64,000 bases of DNA from Vibrio cidicii (lineage in GTDB: Bacteria; Pseudomonadota; Gammaproteobacteria; Enterobacterales; Vibrionaceae), in assembly GCF_009763805.1 (NCBI RefSeq), contig NZ_CP046803.1, positions 1 to 64,000 of the forward strand. Reading direction: 5' to 3'. A model generated the notes under the pieces. The model did no database searches. It was not told the DNA's origin and worked only from the letters and a program-made list of their open reading frames with translations. A program made the position numbers and the translations under genes. The number at the start of each line of letters is the position of its first letter. Position 1 is the stretch's first letter. Below are positions 9,788 to 22,270 of this stretch, piece by piece.

Positions 9788-11404
9788 TTACAACTTGGCG
9801 AGCGGCTGTTCCTGCCTGTTGTGACTTTTCTCCACGCGACTAAGCAAAAGCTTCAGTTGCTCTGGCGTCCAAGCTCCCTGCTGTGCTGAAAAGTGCGCCT
9901 GATGCATTAACTCAAGCTGCTGCTCAATTTTTGCACGTAACGCGGCGTCTACCTTATGTTGGTTTAGCCAAATGCGCGTGGCCGCCTCAATCTGCGCCGC
10001 GTCGCCTCGCTCAATCGCTTGCAGTACCGAGTTTTCGCTCATGAGAGCCTGTTGCTGATGAGGTGCCTGCGTGCGACGAGTTTGGCGGCGCCAGTAAAGT
10101 GCAAAAGCAAGCAGAGTGAGAACCCACAGCGCGGCAAACAGGCTTGTTAGATAAACCCAAATGGGGGATGCGCCGCTTTCTGCCGCCGCCTTTTGGTTGC
10201 TTTCTGTGTTGACCTGACTTGCCGCCGGCAAGGTCGGCAGACTTAACATTTGTGAACTGCTCGGGGTGATGTCTAGGGTTAACCCAGAGACCCTAGCACT
10301 TTTGGGCTGATCGCTTTGCGTGTTCCACCAATCGATACTCAGTTCGGGTAACGTTAAACGGCCTGTTTGGCTGGGGATCAGCACCTGTTTTACGGTCATT
10401 TCTACACTGCCATCATCAGCGGTACTAAACTGTGGCTTTTCTGGGTAGACACGCACCGAATCGGGATAATTGATGGCAATCTCCGGCAGCAGATCCGCCG
10501 AGATCCCTTTGGCTTTGAGCTTGATAATGCGTGTAATCGCACTGCCTTGTTCCACGCTGTCTAAATCTCCCCCTTGGCTGGTTTGCCAACTTTGGGTCAG
10601 TGCAAGCTGGCTCGCGGGCAACCAAGGCCGACTGGCGTTGGCCGGGATGGCTTTCACTTCAATGTGTTTCGATTCGCCGCGGCTGTTGAGCGATAGCAGG
10701 CGGGCCGAGCCGGTTAAGCTGTCGCCATAAATCAGCGAGCCCTGAAACTGTGGGCCTTGGATTTCATACTCGCCTGCTGTTTGTGCGCTTATCAGGTAGT
10801 TTTGCTCGACCACGGTCACTTGCAGTCCTTGTTCGACTACTTGGTATTGCTTGCTTTGCCCGACAGGCTGCATCGACAAACCGTTTACTGAGGGCGGAAT
10901 GATGCGCGGGTTTTCCAACCGTCTTGGGTCAGCTTTAATGCGGATCTCCACTTTTAGCGGTGTGGTCTGCGCGGGGTAGAGCGTTTGTTGCCCGAGCTGC
11001 ATTGAGTATTGAATGATGTCACTCGCCTTGGGTGTATTGCTATCGCTTGAGACGATCAACTCGATGGGTTGACTTTGCAGCCCTCCCGCACTGAACGCGG
11101 GGATCGTCAGGTTCCCAGTACGTTTTGGCGAGATGGAAAGTACCCATTCACTTTTTTGTGAGTACTGACCGTTGATGTAGTTCTTGGCTGAGCTGAACTG
11201 GGGCCCCGATTTGAAGAAATCGTTGTCGAGTACACTGAAATCAATGTCGCTGGAATCGACAGAAAAATCGGCGCGAATGCGCAGTTCGATCAGCTCATTT
11301 TGTGCCAATCGGGTCTTATTGACGCTGGCAACCAAGGAGTTTGCCAAGGCATGCTGACTGACAAAGCCAATCAGCAAGATAATAAACAGGCTTAACTTTT
11401 TCAT
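9788..11404 (-). CDS. batD: BatD-family membrane protein
   Basis: A 538-residue protein with a signal peptide (MKKLSLFIILLIGFVSQHALA), a long periplasmic region of immunoglobulin-like character typical of BatD, one transmembrane helix near residues 422-442 (SPIWVYLTSLFAALWVLTLL), and a cytoplasmic tail. It is the last gene of the MoxR/Bat operon, nine bases after batB. BatD proteins are membrane partners of the von Willebrand A proteins BatA and BatB; the system has been linked to oxidative or envelope stress, but its mechanism is not established. Confidence 0.85.
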   Translation of the reverse strand: MKKLSLFIILLIGFVSQHALANSLVASVNKTRLAQNELIELRIRADFSVDSSDIDFSVLDNDFFKSGPQFSSAKNYINGQYSQKSEWVLSISPKRTGNLTIPAFSAGGLQSQPIELIVSSDSNTPKASDIIQYSMQLGQQTLYPAQTTPLKVEIRIKADPRRLENPRIIPPSVNGLSMQPVGQSKQYQVVEQGLQVTVVEQNYLISAQTAGEYEIQGPQFQGSLIYGDSLTGSARLLSLNSRGESKHIEVKAIPANASRPWLPASQLALTQSWQTSQGGDLDSVEQGSAITRIIKLKAKGISADLLPEIAINYPDSVRVYPEKPQFSTADDGSVEMTVKQVLIPSQTGRLTLPELSIDWWNTQSDQPKSARVSGLTLDITPSSSQMLSLPTLPAASQVNTESNQKAAAESGASPIWVYLTSLFAALWVLTLLAFALYWRRQTRRTQAPHQQQALMSENSVLQAIERGDAAQIEAATRIWLNQHKVDAALRAKIEQQLELMHQAHFSAQQGAWTPEQLKLLLSRVEKSHNRQEQPLAKL

Positions 11405-11413
11405 CGGGTTTCG

Positions 11414-13286
<1,873 letters not shown>

Positions 13287-13294
<8 letters not shown>

Positions 13295-14265
13295 GGTTGC
13301 TCCTAAAAACAAATAGCAATAGGGACAGCAAGAATGCGATGGCTAACGGATAGATGAACCACTCTGATTGTGGACGCCAGATCTGCACGTCGCTGGTGAC
13401 CGGTTTCGAGTTGGTTAATGGCGTCGTAGATGCCCGCCAGCTCTTTGGCATCGCGCGCGCGAAAATATTGCCCGCCGGTCATTTCAGCCATCTGCGTTAA
13501 GGTCTTTTCATCCAGATCGGCGGCGGTGTTGACTTTGCGCGTCATGAAAAACTGCTTCACCGTCATTTCACCTGCGCCAACGCCGACAGTGTAGATCTTG
13601 ATTTTATGACGCTGCGCGATTTCAGCGGCTTCTAATGGCGAGAGGGTACCCGCGGTGTTGCTGCCATCACTGAGTAAAATAATGGTGCGTTGTGGCGCTT
13701 TGCTGTCAATAAACGTTTTGCTCGCTAAGCCAACGCCATCGCCGATGGCGGTTTTTTGCCCAACCAGGCCGATCACTGTTTGGTTGAGCTGCGCGGCCAC
13801 CGTTTGTCGGTCAGCGGTTAACGGCGTTTGCAGATAGGCATGGTCGGCGAACAGTACAAGGCCGAGTCGGTCGCCTTGGCGCTGCTCGATAAACTGTGTC
13901 ACCACTTTTTTAACTGCGCTCAGGCGGTCGATATATTGACCGTCATCCTGCATGTCTTCCTCTTGCATCGAGCCGGATAAGTCGACCACCAGCATCAGAT
14001 CGCGATATTCAGGCTGGAACTCAATCGGCTCACCAAACCAAACCGGACGCGCCGCCGCGCACAGCAGGCATAGCCAAATCAGGAGTGTCGTGGCTTTGGT
14101 GATTCGCCCTTGTTTTGTCTGATTTGCGGTACTTGTCGGCAGATAAGCGAAACGCAGAGCGTGTTCGGTTTTTGCTTCAGGCAGCAACTTGTAAAGAATG
14201 AGCGGCAGTGGCAATAACACAAACATCCACCACCAAACAAAACTCAATCCTTGTAGCTCAGCCAC
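13287..14265 (-). CDS. batA: BatA-like VWA protein (frameshifted)
   Basis: A von Willebrand A membrane protein. I place the start at the GTG at 14265 (AGCGAGG upstream), giving VAELQGLSFVWWW and two N-terminal helices, a VWA domain with MIDAS DLSGSMQEED near residue 98, and a C-terminal helix. The frame breaks at 13403-13407: GGTTTCGAG on the plus strand should be GGTTCGAG. Removing one T restores NQLEPVTSDVQIWRP, a final transmembrane helix (FIYPLAIAFLLSLLLFVF) and a stop at 13287, overlapping the batB start by eight bases. The corrected length is 325 residues, normal for BatA. Without correction the C-terminal helix is lost. Confidence 0.88.
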
Positions 14266-14729
14266 GTTTACCTCGCTTAGGCGGTAGTGCCCGTTCAACC
14301 CAAATTTTACAGTCGTTGATAAGTTCAGCGTCGAGTTTCGCTGCGTTTGCTCTGATATAAGGCGGCCTGCCACTCGTTCATTTTGTTGCAAAAGCGCGCT
14401 TCGCCGAGCTGCAAATCGAGAAACTGATACCATTTTTCTCCATGTAGCGACGCGATGGTCTCGCGCGGGAAATAGCACAATGCGGCTTGGCGCAGCAGCT
14501 CAATCGCCGAAGAGGGGGTATGTGCCACGATCGGTTTTTCAAACAATTTCAGTGCAGTGCGCTTGGCACGTAGCCTATGGGTACGCCAACGGAGGTAAAG
14601 CACGATACACAGCAGTGTGGTGACCACGGCGGCAAGCATCGCCCACCAACCCCAAGCAAGTGGAAACCAAGATGGAGCGGCAGGAAGAAGAGTAGGCTGC
14701 AAGGCTAAAGGATCAGTTTGGGTTGTCAT
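14258..14729 (-). CDS. DUF4381 membrane protein (frameshifted)
   Basis: A small inner-membrane protein of the Bat operon, with one transmembrane helix (about residues 23-46, WFPLAWGWWAMLAAVVTTLL) and a basic cytoplasmic part. As sequenced it stops early, at 14325. The plus strand GAGTTTCGC at 14335-14339 should read GAGTTCGC; one T fewer continues the frame as RSELDAELINDCKIWVERA to a stop at 14258, giving 156 residues, the usual DUF4381 length. The restored stop overlaps the batA start by eight bases, the same arrangement seen at batA-batB, which strongly supports the correction. The start ATG shares one base with the DUF58 stop. Confidence 0.85.
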
Positions 14730-15647
14730 TATTGTTCTGCAATTTGATTGATGAGAGGTTTAGCGCAAGAGAGCGTGCTAAACGGAATTCCATGACGATA
14801 ACTTAACAGACGAAGCTGCTGCTGATGCTGTTCAAAGTTATTTTTTAAGTCCATTTTTTGTTGTTTACAACCAAAATCAAACCAGCGTGAGGTTTGTCCA
14901 TCGGTCAGTTTTAACTGGCCCCGGTAATCGGTTTCACCGTACTCTAGCGGGTCATACAGTTGCACCAATCGCACGTTATGATGCTGTTTCAGCGTCGCGA
15001 ACTGTGCAAGCACCGATGGAGCAAAACGCACAAAATCGCTGATAAAAATGATCTCACTGCCTTTGGCCGACATCCTTTGTAGTCGCGGTATTACTGCGGC
15101 TTTATCGAGATGAGTAGGGCTATCTGCAACGACACGATTGTGAGCGCTTAGGATTGCGTTAAGTATCGTCAGCCCACCTTTGACCAGACTGGTTGGTTTA
15201 AACTCCAGCAGCTCTGAACCCGTATCGATGAGCGCGCCAATCCTATCTTTCTTACTGAGCGTGGTCCATATCAAAACGGCAGCGAGATGGGCGGCTTGAA
15301 CCGATTTATACAGATATTGAGAACCGAACAGCATATCTGGCCCCAAATCGAGATAAATCAGCACCGATTGCTGTTTGTCTTCGCTGAATAACTTAGTGTG
15401 CGGCTTACCAGTTTCTGGCGGTAACGCGCCAGTCAATACTGCGAATGTCATCGCCGGCCTGATACTGGCGCACCTCTTCAAAGTCCATTCCTCGACCGCG
15501 CTGGCGGCTGCTGTTCATCCCGCCAAGCACGGACCAAAGTGAGCGAGCCGGAGGCAGCCAGCGTATCGATTGGCTTTTGTAGTACAAAAGCTCTTCCAGC
15601 GACAAAGTAACCCCGTTGCTGTGCGGTGGCAGTGCAAACTGAGCCAT
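14729..15647 (-). CDS. DUF58 domain protein (frameshifted)
   Basis: A cytoplasmic VWA-like protein of the DUF58 family, the standard partner of MoxR ATPases. The N-terminal 79 codons contain the family signature (RGRGMDFEEVRQYQAGDDIR, then SIDWRVTAR). The frame then breaks at 15411-15415, where CAGTTTCTGG on the plus strand should be CAGTTCTGG, restoring TARTGKPHTKLFSEDK. The corrected product is 305 residues. The second part carries the VWA fold (VLIYLDLGPDMLFGS). The start lies three bases after the moxR stop, and the end shares one base with the next gene. Confidence 0.87.
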
Positions 15648-15650
15648 AAG

Positions 15651-16607
15651 TTACACGCTGCCAACCAGAGTGAGGAGTTTGTCAATCACCTGATTGGCGG
15701 TAACGCCTTCTGCCTGCGCTTGATAGCTCAGCATAATTCGGTGGCGTAGCACTGGGTATGCCATGGCCTGAATGTCGGCAGGTGTGACGTAATCACGGCC
15801 ACTGAGCCAAGCGTGTGCACGAGCACATCGGTCCAGCGCGATGGAGGCTCTTGGACTGACCCCCATACTGATCCAGCCCGCCAGTTCATCGCTGTACTGC
15901 TGAGGAGCACGGGTTGCCATCACCAAGCGCACCAGATAATGCTCCAAGGTTTCCGCCATGTGCACGTTGAGCACGGCTTGGCGCGCCGCAAAGATCTCAG
16001 GCTGTGTTACGCGTGGTTTGTCCACCGCCTTTTCGCCTTTGGCTTCCCCCCGGTTGATGCGTAAGATGGCAAGCTCATTTTCTTCATCCGGGAAATCGAC
16101 CTCAAGATGCAAGAGAAAACGGTCCAATTGCGCTTCCGGCAGAGAATAAGTGCCTTCCTGTTCAATCGGGTTTTGCGTCGCCATCACCAAAAAAAGATCC
16201 GGTAGCGGATAAGTATGACGCCCTGCAGTCACTTGGCCCTCGGCCATCGCTTCCAGCATCGCCGCTTGCACTTTAGCGGGGGCGCGGTTGATTTCATCGG
16301 CGAGGATCAAACTATTAAAAATCGGGCCGGCTTGGAAAGTAAAATCGCCTGTTTCCGGGCGAAAAATGTCGGTTCCGGTCAAATCGGCAGGTAAAAGGTC
16401 TGGTGTGAACTGAATACGGTGAAAATCTCCCTCGATACAATCGGCTAGGCTTTTGACCGCGCGAGTTTTTGCCAGCCCCGGAGGCCCTTCGACCAGAATG
16501 TGTCCGTCGGCGAGAAGTGCGATAAGCAGTTGTTTAACTAATTCATGCTGGCCAATTACTTGGCCCTCAAGATAGCTTTTTAATCCTTCAAAATGAGCGT
16601 GTTGCAT
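15651..16607 (-). CDS. moxR: MoxR-family AAA+ ATPase
   Basis: A 318-residue AAA+ ATPase. Walker A is EGPPGLAKTRAV (about residue 40), Walker B is LILADEINRAPAKVQ (about residue 100), sensor 1 is MATQNPIEQEGTY and the arginine-finger region is LPEAQLDRFL. MoxR proteins act as chaperones assembling or activating their VWA partners; here the partners are encoded immediately downstream (DUF58, DUF4381, BatA, BatB, BatD), all in one tightly packed minus-strand operon. A weak ribosome site precedes the ATG. Confidence 0.92.
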   Translation of the reverse strand: MQHAHFEGLKSYLEGQVIGQHELVKQLLIALLADGHILVEGPPGLAKTRAVKSLADCIEGDFHRIQFTPDLLPADLTGTDIFRPETGDFTFQAGPIFNSLILADEINRAPAKVQAAMLEAMAEGQVTAGRHTYPLPDLFLVMATQNPIEQEGTYSLPEAQLDRFLLHLEVDFPDEENELAILRINRGEAKGEKAVDKPRVTQPEIFAARQAVLNVHMAETLEHYLVRLVMATRAPQQYSDELAGWISMGVSPRASIALDRCARAHAWLSGRDYVTPADIQAMAYPVLRHRIMLSYQAQAEGVTANQVIDKLLTLVGSV

Positions 16608-16758
16608 GGTTACTTACATCAATTGAGTTTTTTGTCTTTGTTCACAAAAAGTAAAGAAAGTTCCGTTATTTTTCTGTTGATTGTTATTGGGGCTAGGCAG
16701 GTGATCTCAAGAGGTGATCAACAGATTGAGGTAAAAAATCGCTCTATGACGCTTTTTC

Positions 16759-16785
16759 TCCAGTTTTTGCTGACTTAGCCGATAT
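16759..16785 (+). promoter_or_regulatory. Sigma-28 (FliA)-type promoter for the MCP
   Basis: TCCAGTTT at 16759 matches the -35 consensus TAAAGTTT at six of eight positions. After 11 bases comes GCCGATAT at 16778, seven of eight to GCCGATAA. It lies about 110 bases before the MCP start. The rest of the 16608-16894 gap holds no gene that I can see. Confidence 0.65.
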
Positions 16786-16894
16786 ATTTTCTATCTATGA
16801 GAAGGTAATAGACTATTCTTTAAAAGTATTTGCCAGTCTAAGCACATTGTGCGCAGGCACCAGACAAAAAGTGATTCTAATTAAAGGTCCAAAT

Positions 16895-18808
16895 ATGATG
16901 AATCTTCACTCCCTGAGCATTAAACAAAAAGTTGTCATCGGGATAACTTTTGCTGTCCTTGCTTCCACCATTTTACTGGGCATTATGGCGCAGAAACAAT
17001 CAAGAGACGTTATCAGCCATCGTTTGGTCGATATCGAACTGCCCTTGATCTTGAACCAAATTAACCTGCAAGTCGACAAGGATGTGTCTCAGTTGCTCTC
17101 TGCTGCAGAGCAGTTAGCAAAAAATGAGTTTGTGCGTGAAAGTGTGCGTGACACGGCCGATCCGCAAGGCCAAACCAAGCTGATTAAGCAACTGAATAAC
17201 GTCAAAGAGCAGTATCAGCTTAACGATGCGTCGGTTGCAAACCGTCAGACCGCGTATTACTGGAACCAGAATGGCTTCCTACGCCAGCTCAATCAGTCGC
17301 AAGATGGCTGGTTCTTTGGCTTTACTAACTCGGGTAAACAGACCATGGTGAGCATTTTTACCGAAGCCAATGGCGAGGTGAAAATGTTTGCCAACTACCA
17401 GCATCTGAGCGGCTTTACTATGTCCGGTGTTTCTAAATCGATGGACGACATGGTAGATAAACTGAACGGCTTCCAAATTGAAGACAGCGGTTATGTGTTT
17501 CTGGTGGATAGCGCGGGTAAAATTCAAATTCACCGCGATAAGCAGGCGGTAGGAAAACCGCTATCTTCCTACATTGACTCCAACTCAGCTGCACTGCTTA
17601 ACAAAAGCAAAGCAACTGTGTTGCAGATAGAGATGGATGGTCAAGATGTATTTGTAGCCAGTGCCTATGTGCCATCAATGGATTGGTTTGTGGTCGGCGT
17701 GGTGCCTGTCGATGAAGTGTTTGTTGAGTTGAATGCAGCAGCAACGCAGATGATGATCACCACGGCTATTGTGGCGATTGCCTTCATTCTTATGGGCGTT
17801 TTCCTGGCCAACAGCATTACCAAACCGATTGAGCAAATTGCGCTACGTTTTACCGATTTGGGTAAAGGCGAAGGCGATCTTTCTCAACGGATTGAAGTGA
17901 AAGGGCAAGATGAAATCGCTCAGCTTTCATCGGGTTTCAATGGCTTCATTGAGAAAATCCACGCCACCATGAAAGAAGTGGCGTCGACCAGTATGTCGCT
18001 CAGTGAAGCGGCGGAGAGTGTCTCTTCGAAAGCATCTACCACCCACAACAACAGCCAAGAGCAAAGAGATCAAACTATCCAAGTGGTCACCGCGATCAAC
18101 CAGATGGGGGCGACCATCAGCGAGATTGCGTCCAACGCGGCAACCGCGGCGGATACCGCCAACCAAGCGTCAGACAATACCAAGCTGGGACGTGAAGTGG
18201 TGTCGAAAGCGAAAAACGTGATCGCCCGTTTAGCGGATGATGTGGAAGCAACCAGCCAAGTGGTGACGCAATTGGCGACCACGACCAGAGATATTGGCTC
18301 GATTTTGGATGTGATTCGTGATATCTCCGACCAAACTAACTTGTTGGCACTGAACGCAGCGATTGAAGCGGCGCGTGCAGGAGAGCAAGGGCGTGGTTTT
18401 GCGGTGGTGGCCGATGAAGTGCGTAATCTCGCCAGCCGCACCGCGTCGTCAACCGAAGAGATCCAGAAAATGATCAATCAGTTGCAAAGCGATGCTAAAG
18501 ATGCGGTGACCGCGATGGATGCGGGTAAAACCGTCACCTTTGAAGGAGTGGAAGCGACTGATGAAGCGGTGCATGTACTGGTGAGTATCTCCGAGCGCAT
18601 TGCCGATATCTCCGATCGCAACACTCAAGTGGCAACCGCGACGGAAGAGCAATCGACAGTAGTGCATACGATTAACCAAAATATCGAAGAAATTAACGCC
18701 ATCAATGAAGTGACCACCAGCACTGCAGAAGAGCTTGCCGAGGCCAGCCGTGATCTTCGTTTGTTGTCGCAACGTCTCGATTCTATGGTAGGTAGCTTCA
18801 AACTCTAG
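16895..18808 (+). CDS. Methyl-accepting chemotaxis protein
   Basis: A 637-residue chemoreceptor. The ATG at 16895 is chosen because AAAGG lies eight bases upstream (a second ATG follows immediately). The first transmembrane helix is at about residues 12-30; a large periplasmic Cache-type sensor of about 260 residues follows, with the motif [19 protein letters not shown] near its C-terminal half; the second helix is at about 285-305, then HAMP ([14 protein letters not shown]) and the signalling domain with tip [19 protein letters not shown]. There is no CheR-binding pentapeptide. The ligand is not predictable from the sequence. An upstream sigma-28 motif indicates expression with the flagellar regulon. 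Confidence 0.93.
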   Translation: MMNLHSLSIKQKVVIGITFAVLASTILLGIMAQKQSRDVISHRLVDIELPLILNQINLQVDKDVSQLLSAAEQLAKNEFVRESVRDTADPQGQTKLIKQLNNVKEQYQLNDASVANRQTAYYWNQNGFLRQLNQSQDGWFFGFTNSGKQTMVSIFTEANGEVKMFANYQHLSGFTMSGVSKSMDDMVDKLNGFQIEDSGYVFLVDSAGKIQIHRDKQAVGKPLSSYIDSNSAALLNKSKATVLQIEMDGQDVFVASAYVPSMDWFVVGVVPVDEVFVELNAAATQMMITTAIVAIAFILMGVFLANSITKPIEQIALRFTDLGKGEGDLSQRIEVKGQDEIAQLSSGFNGFIEKIHATMKEVASTSMSLSEAAESVSSKASTTHNNSQEQRDQTIQVVTAINQMGATISEIASNAATAADTANQASDNTKLGREVVSKAKNVIARLADDVEATSQVVTQLATTTRDIGSILDVIRDISDQTNLLALNAAIEAARAGEQGRGFAVVADEVRNLASRTASSTEEIQKMINQLQSDAKDAVTAMDAGKTVTFEGVEATDEAVHVLVSISERIADISDRNTQVATATEEQSTVVHTINQNIEEINAINEVTTSTAEELAEASRDLRLLSQRLDSMVGSFKL

Positions 18809-18852
18809 AGTCAGGTAGAATTCTACTCGTTTCGATGTTTTAGGTAAGAACC

Positions 18853-19053
18853 ATGACTGATTTTGAAAAAGAGCTGCAAGCAATGTCTGCGGAAGTGGCG
18901 CAAGAACCTGAAGTAAAACTGCCTTCTCTAGAAGAGCAACAAGCGATTGTTGCCGAGTTAAAAAAGTTGGAAGCAGAAGGTAAACTGACTCCGGAAGTGC
19001 TAGAGCATTATTTCGGTCAGTTTGCAGCGAAAGGTGATGCGCCTATCCACTAA
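18853..19053 (+). CDS. Small conserved acidic protein
   Basis: Encodes 66 residues, acidic and strongly helical, with heptad-like spacing (EEQQAIVAELKKLEAEGKL). AGGTAAG lies about seven bases before the ATG, and a strong terminator follows at 19084. There is no signal peptide and no cysteine. I do not recognise a named family. It is 44 bases downstream of the MCP gene and may be cotranscribed with it. The clean ribosome site, terminator and codon use make it likely to be a real gene. Confidence 0.7.
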   Translation: MTDFEKELQAMSAEVAQEPEVKLPSLEEQQAIVAELKKLEAEGKLTPEVLEHYFGQFAAKGDAPIH

Positions 19054-19083
19054 GCTCACCACTCAGTGAAGTATGGATAGACG

Positions 19084-19108
19084 AAAGGGAAGCACGGCTT
19101 CCCTTTTT
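19084..19108 (+). terminator. Terminator after the small acidic protein
   Basis: AAAGGGAAGC at 19084-19093 pairs perfectly with GCTTCCCTTT at 19097-19106 around a three-base loop, ending in a run of Ts. Confidence 0.9.
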
Positions 19109-19170
19109 GTTTGCTTGAAAATTAGGTGCCAGTATGGAGCGTGGGCGCGCTGTGATATTCCTCCGTACCA

Positions 19171-19197
19171 ATAAAAACGCCTTCCATAAGGAAGGCG
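19171..19197 (-). terminator. Terminator of malK
   Basis: CGCCTTCC at 19178-19185 pairs with GGAAGGCG at 19190-19197. On the minus strand it is followed by TTTTTATT. It lies 40 bases after the malK stop. Confidence 0.85.
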
Positions 19198-19236
19198 CTG
19201 ATTTGGCAACTTGAATGGAGAGTGAAGAGGGCGGAA

Positions 19237-20352
19237 TTAACGCTCGACGCCTTTTTCATTAAATAGACGTTTGCAAGCACGGCCATCGCTGTGGAACAGG
19301 TGGCAACGGTGCGCTGGGATGCCGATCTCCAAGCGATCGCCCGCTTCCACATCAAGCGTATCAGGTTGGCGATAAATTACGTCTGCATCCGCACTTTCTA
19401 AGTTGAGGTAAGCTTGCGTTTCGTTACCCAGCTTTTCGACGATCATCACTTCACCATCGATGACGGCGTCGCCATCTTGTGCTGACACTAAATGCTCAGG
19501 ACGTACGCCTAAAGACATGCGATCGCCTTTATTCACGGTTGTGCCTTCAACAGGGATCCAGAACGAGGTGCCGTTCGACAGTTTGACTTTCACCTGATTG
19601 GCTTCGGCATCTTCAATCATGACGCTCATGAAGTTCATTTTTGGTGAACCGATAAAGCCAGCAACAAAACGGTTTTGTGGGTAATGGTAAAGTTCAAGCG
19701 GCTTACCCACTTGCGCAACAAAACCGCCATCCAGCACGACAATCTTGTCGGCCATGGTCATCGCTTCCACTTGGTCGTGGGTAACGTAAATCATGGTGCA
19801 GCCAAGCTGGCGTTGCAGTTTGGTGATCTGCGCACGCATCTGGACACGCAGCGCCGCATCAAGGTTAGAAAGCGGTTCATCAAGCAGGAACACATTTGGT
19901 TGAGAAACCAGGGTGCGGCCAATCGCGACACGCTGACGCTGACCGCCGGATAGGGCTTTTGGTAAGCGTTCTAGTAAGTGACCCAACTGAAGGATTTCAG
20001 CCGCTTGTTCAACGCGTTTGTCGATCTCTTTCTTGTCTGCTTTTGCCAGTTTGAGGCCAAAAGACATGTTGTCATACAGATTCAAGTGAGGGTAGAGCGC
20101 GTAAGACTGGAAAACCATGCCAACGCCACGTTTAGATGGCTCAACATCGTTCATTCGTTTATCACCGATGTAAAGGTCGCCGGAGGTGATGTCTTCTAAC
20201 CCTGCGATGCAACGCAATAGGGTCGATTTACCACAGCCTGATGGTCCGACGAAAACGACAAACTCGCCTTCGTGGATCTCTAAGTCGACGTTTTTAGAAA
20301 TCATTACGTCGCCATACGCTTTACAAACATTTTTTAACGTGACACTCGCCAT
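19237..20352 (-). CDS. malK: Maltose/maltodextrin ABC transporter ATPase MalK
   Basis: The 371-residue ATPase of the maltose importer. Walker A is GPSGCGKST (about residue 36), the signature is LSGGQRQR (about residue 134), Walker B is [12 protein letters not shown], and the H-loop is VTHDQVEAM. The C-terminal third (about 235-371) is the regulatory OB-fold domain (MOI), with GVRPEHL and [12 protein letters not shown], through which MalK is inhibited by glucose-phosphorylation status and binds the activator MalT in enterics. It is transcribed away from malEFG across a 663-base control region. Confidence 0.95.
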   Translation of the reverse strand: MASVTLKNVCKAYGDVMISKNVDLEIHEGEFVVFVGPSGCGKSTLLRCIAGLEDITSGDLYIGDKRMNDVEPSKRGVGMVFQSYALYPHLNLYDNMSFGLKLAKADKKEIDKRVEQAAEILQLGHLLERLPKALSGGQRQRVAIGRTLVSQPNVFLLDEPLSNLDAALRVQMRAQITKLQRQLGCTMIYVTHDQVEAMTMADKIVVLDGGFVAQVGKPLELYHYPQNRFVAGFIGSPKMNFMSVMIEDAEANQVKVKLSNGTSFWIPVEGTTVNKGDRMSLGVRPEHLVSAQDGDAVIDGEVMIVEKLGNETQAYLNLESADADVIYRQPDTLDVEAGDRLEIGIPAHRCHLFHSDGRACKRLFNEKGVER

Positions 20353-21015
20353 TTAGCTCGTCCTCGATCAATTTTTTTATAATTCACTGCCCATCATTAT
20401 ATGAATTATGGAAGCGGACAGTAACAGTAGGAATCGGTAAGCAGGGATATGGTAAGAAAATAGGGTAGCACTTTAACCATTTTTAGATTGAAAGTGCTAC
20501 CCGCCATAGCCAAATACGGGTTTTTCTCCCCCACATTGTCAAGATGCCTCCCCCGTGAATAATTACCACAAACATATTGACGTATGCTATTTCACCCGCA
20601 TGGCAATGCTAAAACCAGCGAAAAATGGGTCTAATCAGACTCTGCTGGAAAGGGTTCTTACCATCCACTCTTGGATGAGTGAAGTTTCTTCGATCCGGAG
20701 CAAGCCGACATCCTCCTGTCACAATTTATTGTAGGGGGAGTAGTCAGGGAGGAGCGATAAACTTGTCTGCCAACGCAGAGTGGTCAAACATCACAATAAT
20801 CAATGTTGCAAATATGAATTCGATCACATCAAGTAACTATTTTGTGATTTAGGTCGCGGCACGGTAACGATGCAGATCACGAAAATGCGCCATAATATCG
20901 AGGGCGTAGAGGATAGGAGGATGAGTCATAACGGTATTTTTCAGATGATACATGTCGAAATACGGCTCACCCTCTGTGGAGTAGCCCTACATCAAAATAT
21001 AAAAAGGATACGAAC
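20353..21015. promoter_or_regulatory. malK-malE divergent control region with MalT-like boxes and CRP sites
   Basis: No gene is present. Candidate MalT boxes (consensus GGGGAKGAGG) facing malE are GGGGAGTAGT at 20735, AGGGAGGAGC at 20746 and GAGGATGAGT at 20917, each 8 of 10. Facing malK are TTTTCTCCCC at 20522 and ATGCCTCCCC at 20544, each 7 of 10. A CRP site TATGA-ATTCGA-TCACA lies at 20813-20828 (9 of 10 conserved bases), with weaker ones at 20843 and 20866. The arrangement is like the enteric malK-malE divergon, where MalT and CRP bind cooperatively. MalT itself is not in the window. Confidence 0.6.
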
Positions 21016-22197
21016 ATGAAAAATGCTCTAAGCGCTGTCGCACTAGGTACTCTTGTTGCACTGGGTTCTTTTGGTGCGAATGCTGCCATCGAAGAAGGAC
21101 AACTGACAATTTGGATCAACGGCGACAAAGGCTATAACGGTCTTGCTGAAGTTGGTAAGAAATTTGAAGCGGAAACGGGCATTAAAGTGACCGTCGCACA
21201 CCCAGACGGCCTGCAGGACAAATTCCCACAAACGGCAGCGACTGGCGATGGTCCTGATATCGTATTTTGGGCGCACGACCGTTTTGGCGGTTACGCAGAA
21301 GCGGGTCTTCTGGTTGAAATCAAACCTTCGCAAAAAATCAAAGAAGGCATCGTTGATTTCGCATGGGATGCAGTGAAATACGACGGCAAACTGATCGGTT
21401 ACCCAGTGGCAGTTGAAGCACTGTCACTTATCTACAACAAAGATTTGGTGCCAAACCCGCCTAAGAGCTGGGAAGAAGTGGAAGCGCTGGACGCGAAACT
21501 GAAAAAACAAGGCAAATCAGCCATCATGTGGAACCTAAAAGAACCGTACTTCACTTGGCCGCTGATGGCGGCTGATGGCGGTTACGCGTTCAAGTACACC
21601 TCTGAAGGTTACGACGTGAAAGACGCAGGTATCGCAAAAGACGGCGTGAAAGACGCGATGAAGTTCGTCAAGTCACTGGTTGAGAAAGGTGTTATCTCTG
21701 CGGATATGGATTACTCCGTGTCTGAATCAGCGTTTAACCAAGGCAAAACAGCTATGACCATCAACGGTCCTTGGTCTTGGGGTAACGTGGAGAAATCGGG
21801 CATCAATTACGGTGTCACCACTTTGCCGAAATTCAATGGCCAGTCTTCTAAACCGTTTGTTGGCGTTCTGACCGCTGGTATCTCAACTGCATCGCCAAAC
21901 AAAGACCTCGCGGTTGAGTTTATCGAAAACTACCTGCTAACCAACGATGGTCTGCGTATGGTGAACAACGATAAACCACTAGGCGCGGTTGCGTTGAACT
22001 CTTTCCAACGTGAATTGGATGCAGATGCTCGTATCGCTGCAACCATGGACAACGCAATGAACGGCGAAATCATGCCAAACATCCCTCAGATGAGTGCATT
22101 CTGGGGTGCGGCGAAGAACTCTATCGTCAACGTTGTTGATGGTCGCCAAACTGTGGATGCAGCACTGGCAGACGCAGAAAAACAAATGACTAAATAA
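21016..22197 (+). CDS. malE: Maltose/maltodextrin-binding protein MalE
   Basis: A 393-residue periplasmic binding protein with signal peptide [23 protein letters not shown], followed by [19 protein letters not shown], which is nearly the canonical MalE N-terminus. The hinge and sugar-binding aromatics (for example [11 protein letters not shown] and [10 protein letters not shown]) are present. It delivers maltose and maltodextrins to MalFGK2. AAAAGGA lies upstream of the ATG. A GC-rich hairpin follows the stop and probably reduces transcription into malF, as expected for an abundant periplasmic component. Confidence 0.97.
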   Translation: MKNALSAVALGTLVALGSFGANAAIEEGQLTIWINGDKGYNGLAEVGKKFEAETGIKVTVAHPDGLQDKFPQTAATGDGPDIVFWAHDRFGGYAEAGLLVEIKPSQKIKEGIVDFAWDAVKYDGKLIGYPVAVEALSLIYNKDLVPNPPKSWEEVEALDAKLKKQGKSAIMWNLKEPYFTWPLMAADGGYAFKYTSEGYDVKDAGIAKDGVKDAMKFVKSLVEKGVISADMDYSVSESAFNQGKTAMTINGPWSWGNVEKSGINYGVTTLPKFNGQSSKPFVGVLTAGISTASPNKDLAVEFIENYLLTNDGLRMVNNDKPLGAVALNSFQRELDADARIAATMDNAMNGEIMPNIPQMSAFWGAAKNSIVNVVDGRQTVDAALADAEKQMTK

Positions 22198-22206
22198 ATA
22201 CCCTTT

Positions 22207-22236
22207 TGAGGAGGGGGTAACTCCTCCTCACTTTTC
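22207..22236 (+). terminator. malE-malF intergenic hairpin (attenuator)
   Basis: TGAGGAG at 22207-22213 pairs with CTCCTCA at 22224-22230, extended inside the stem, and is followed by CTTTTCTCTTTT. It probably stabilises malE mRNA and limits read-through into malF. Confidence 0.65.
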
Positions 22237-22270
22237 TCTTTTATGTTTTTATATCGCTAGCAGGTTTCCT

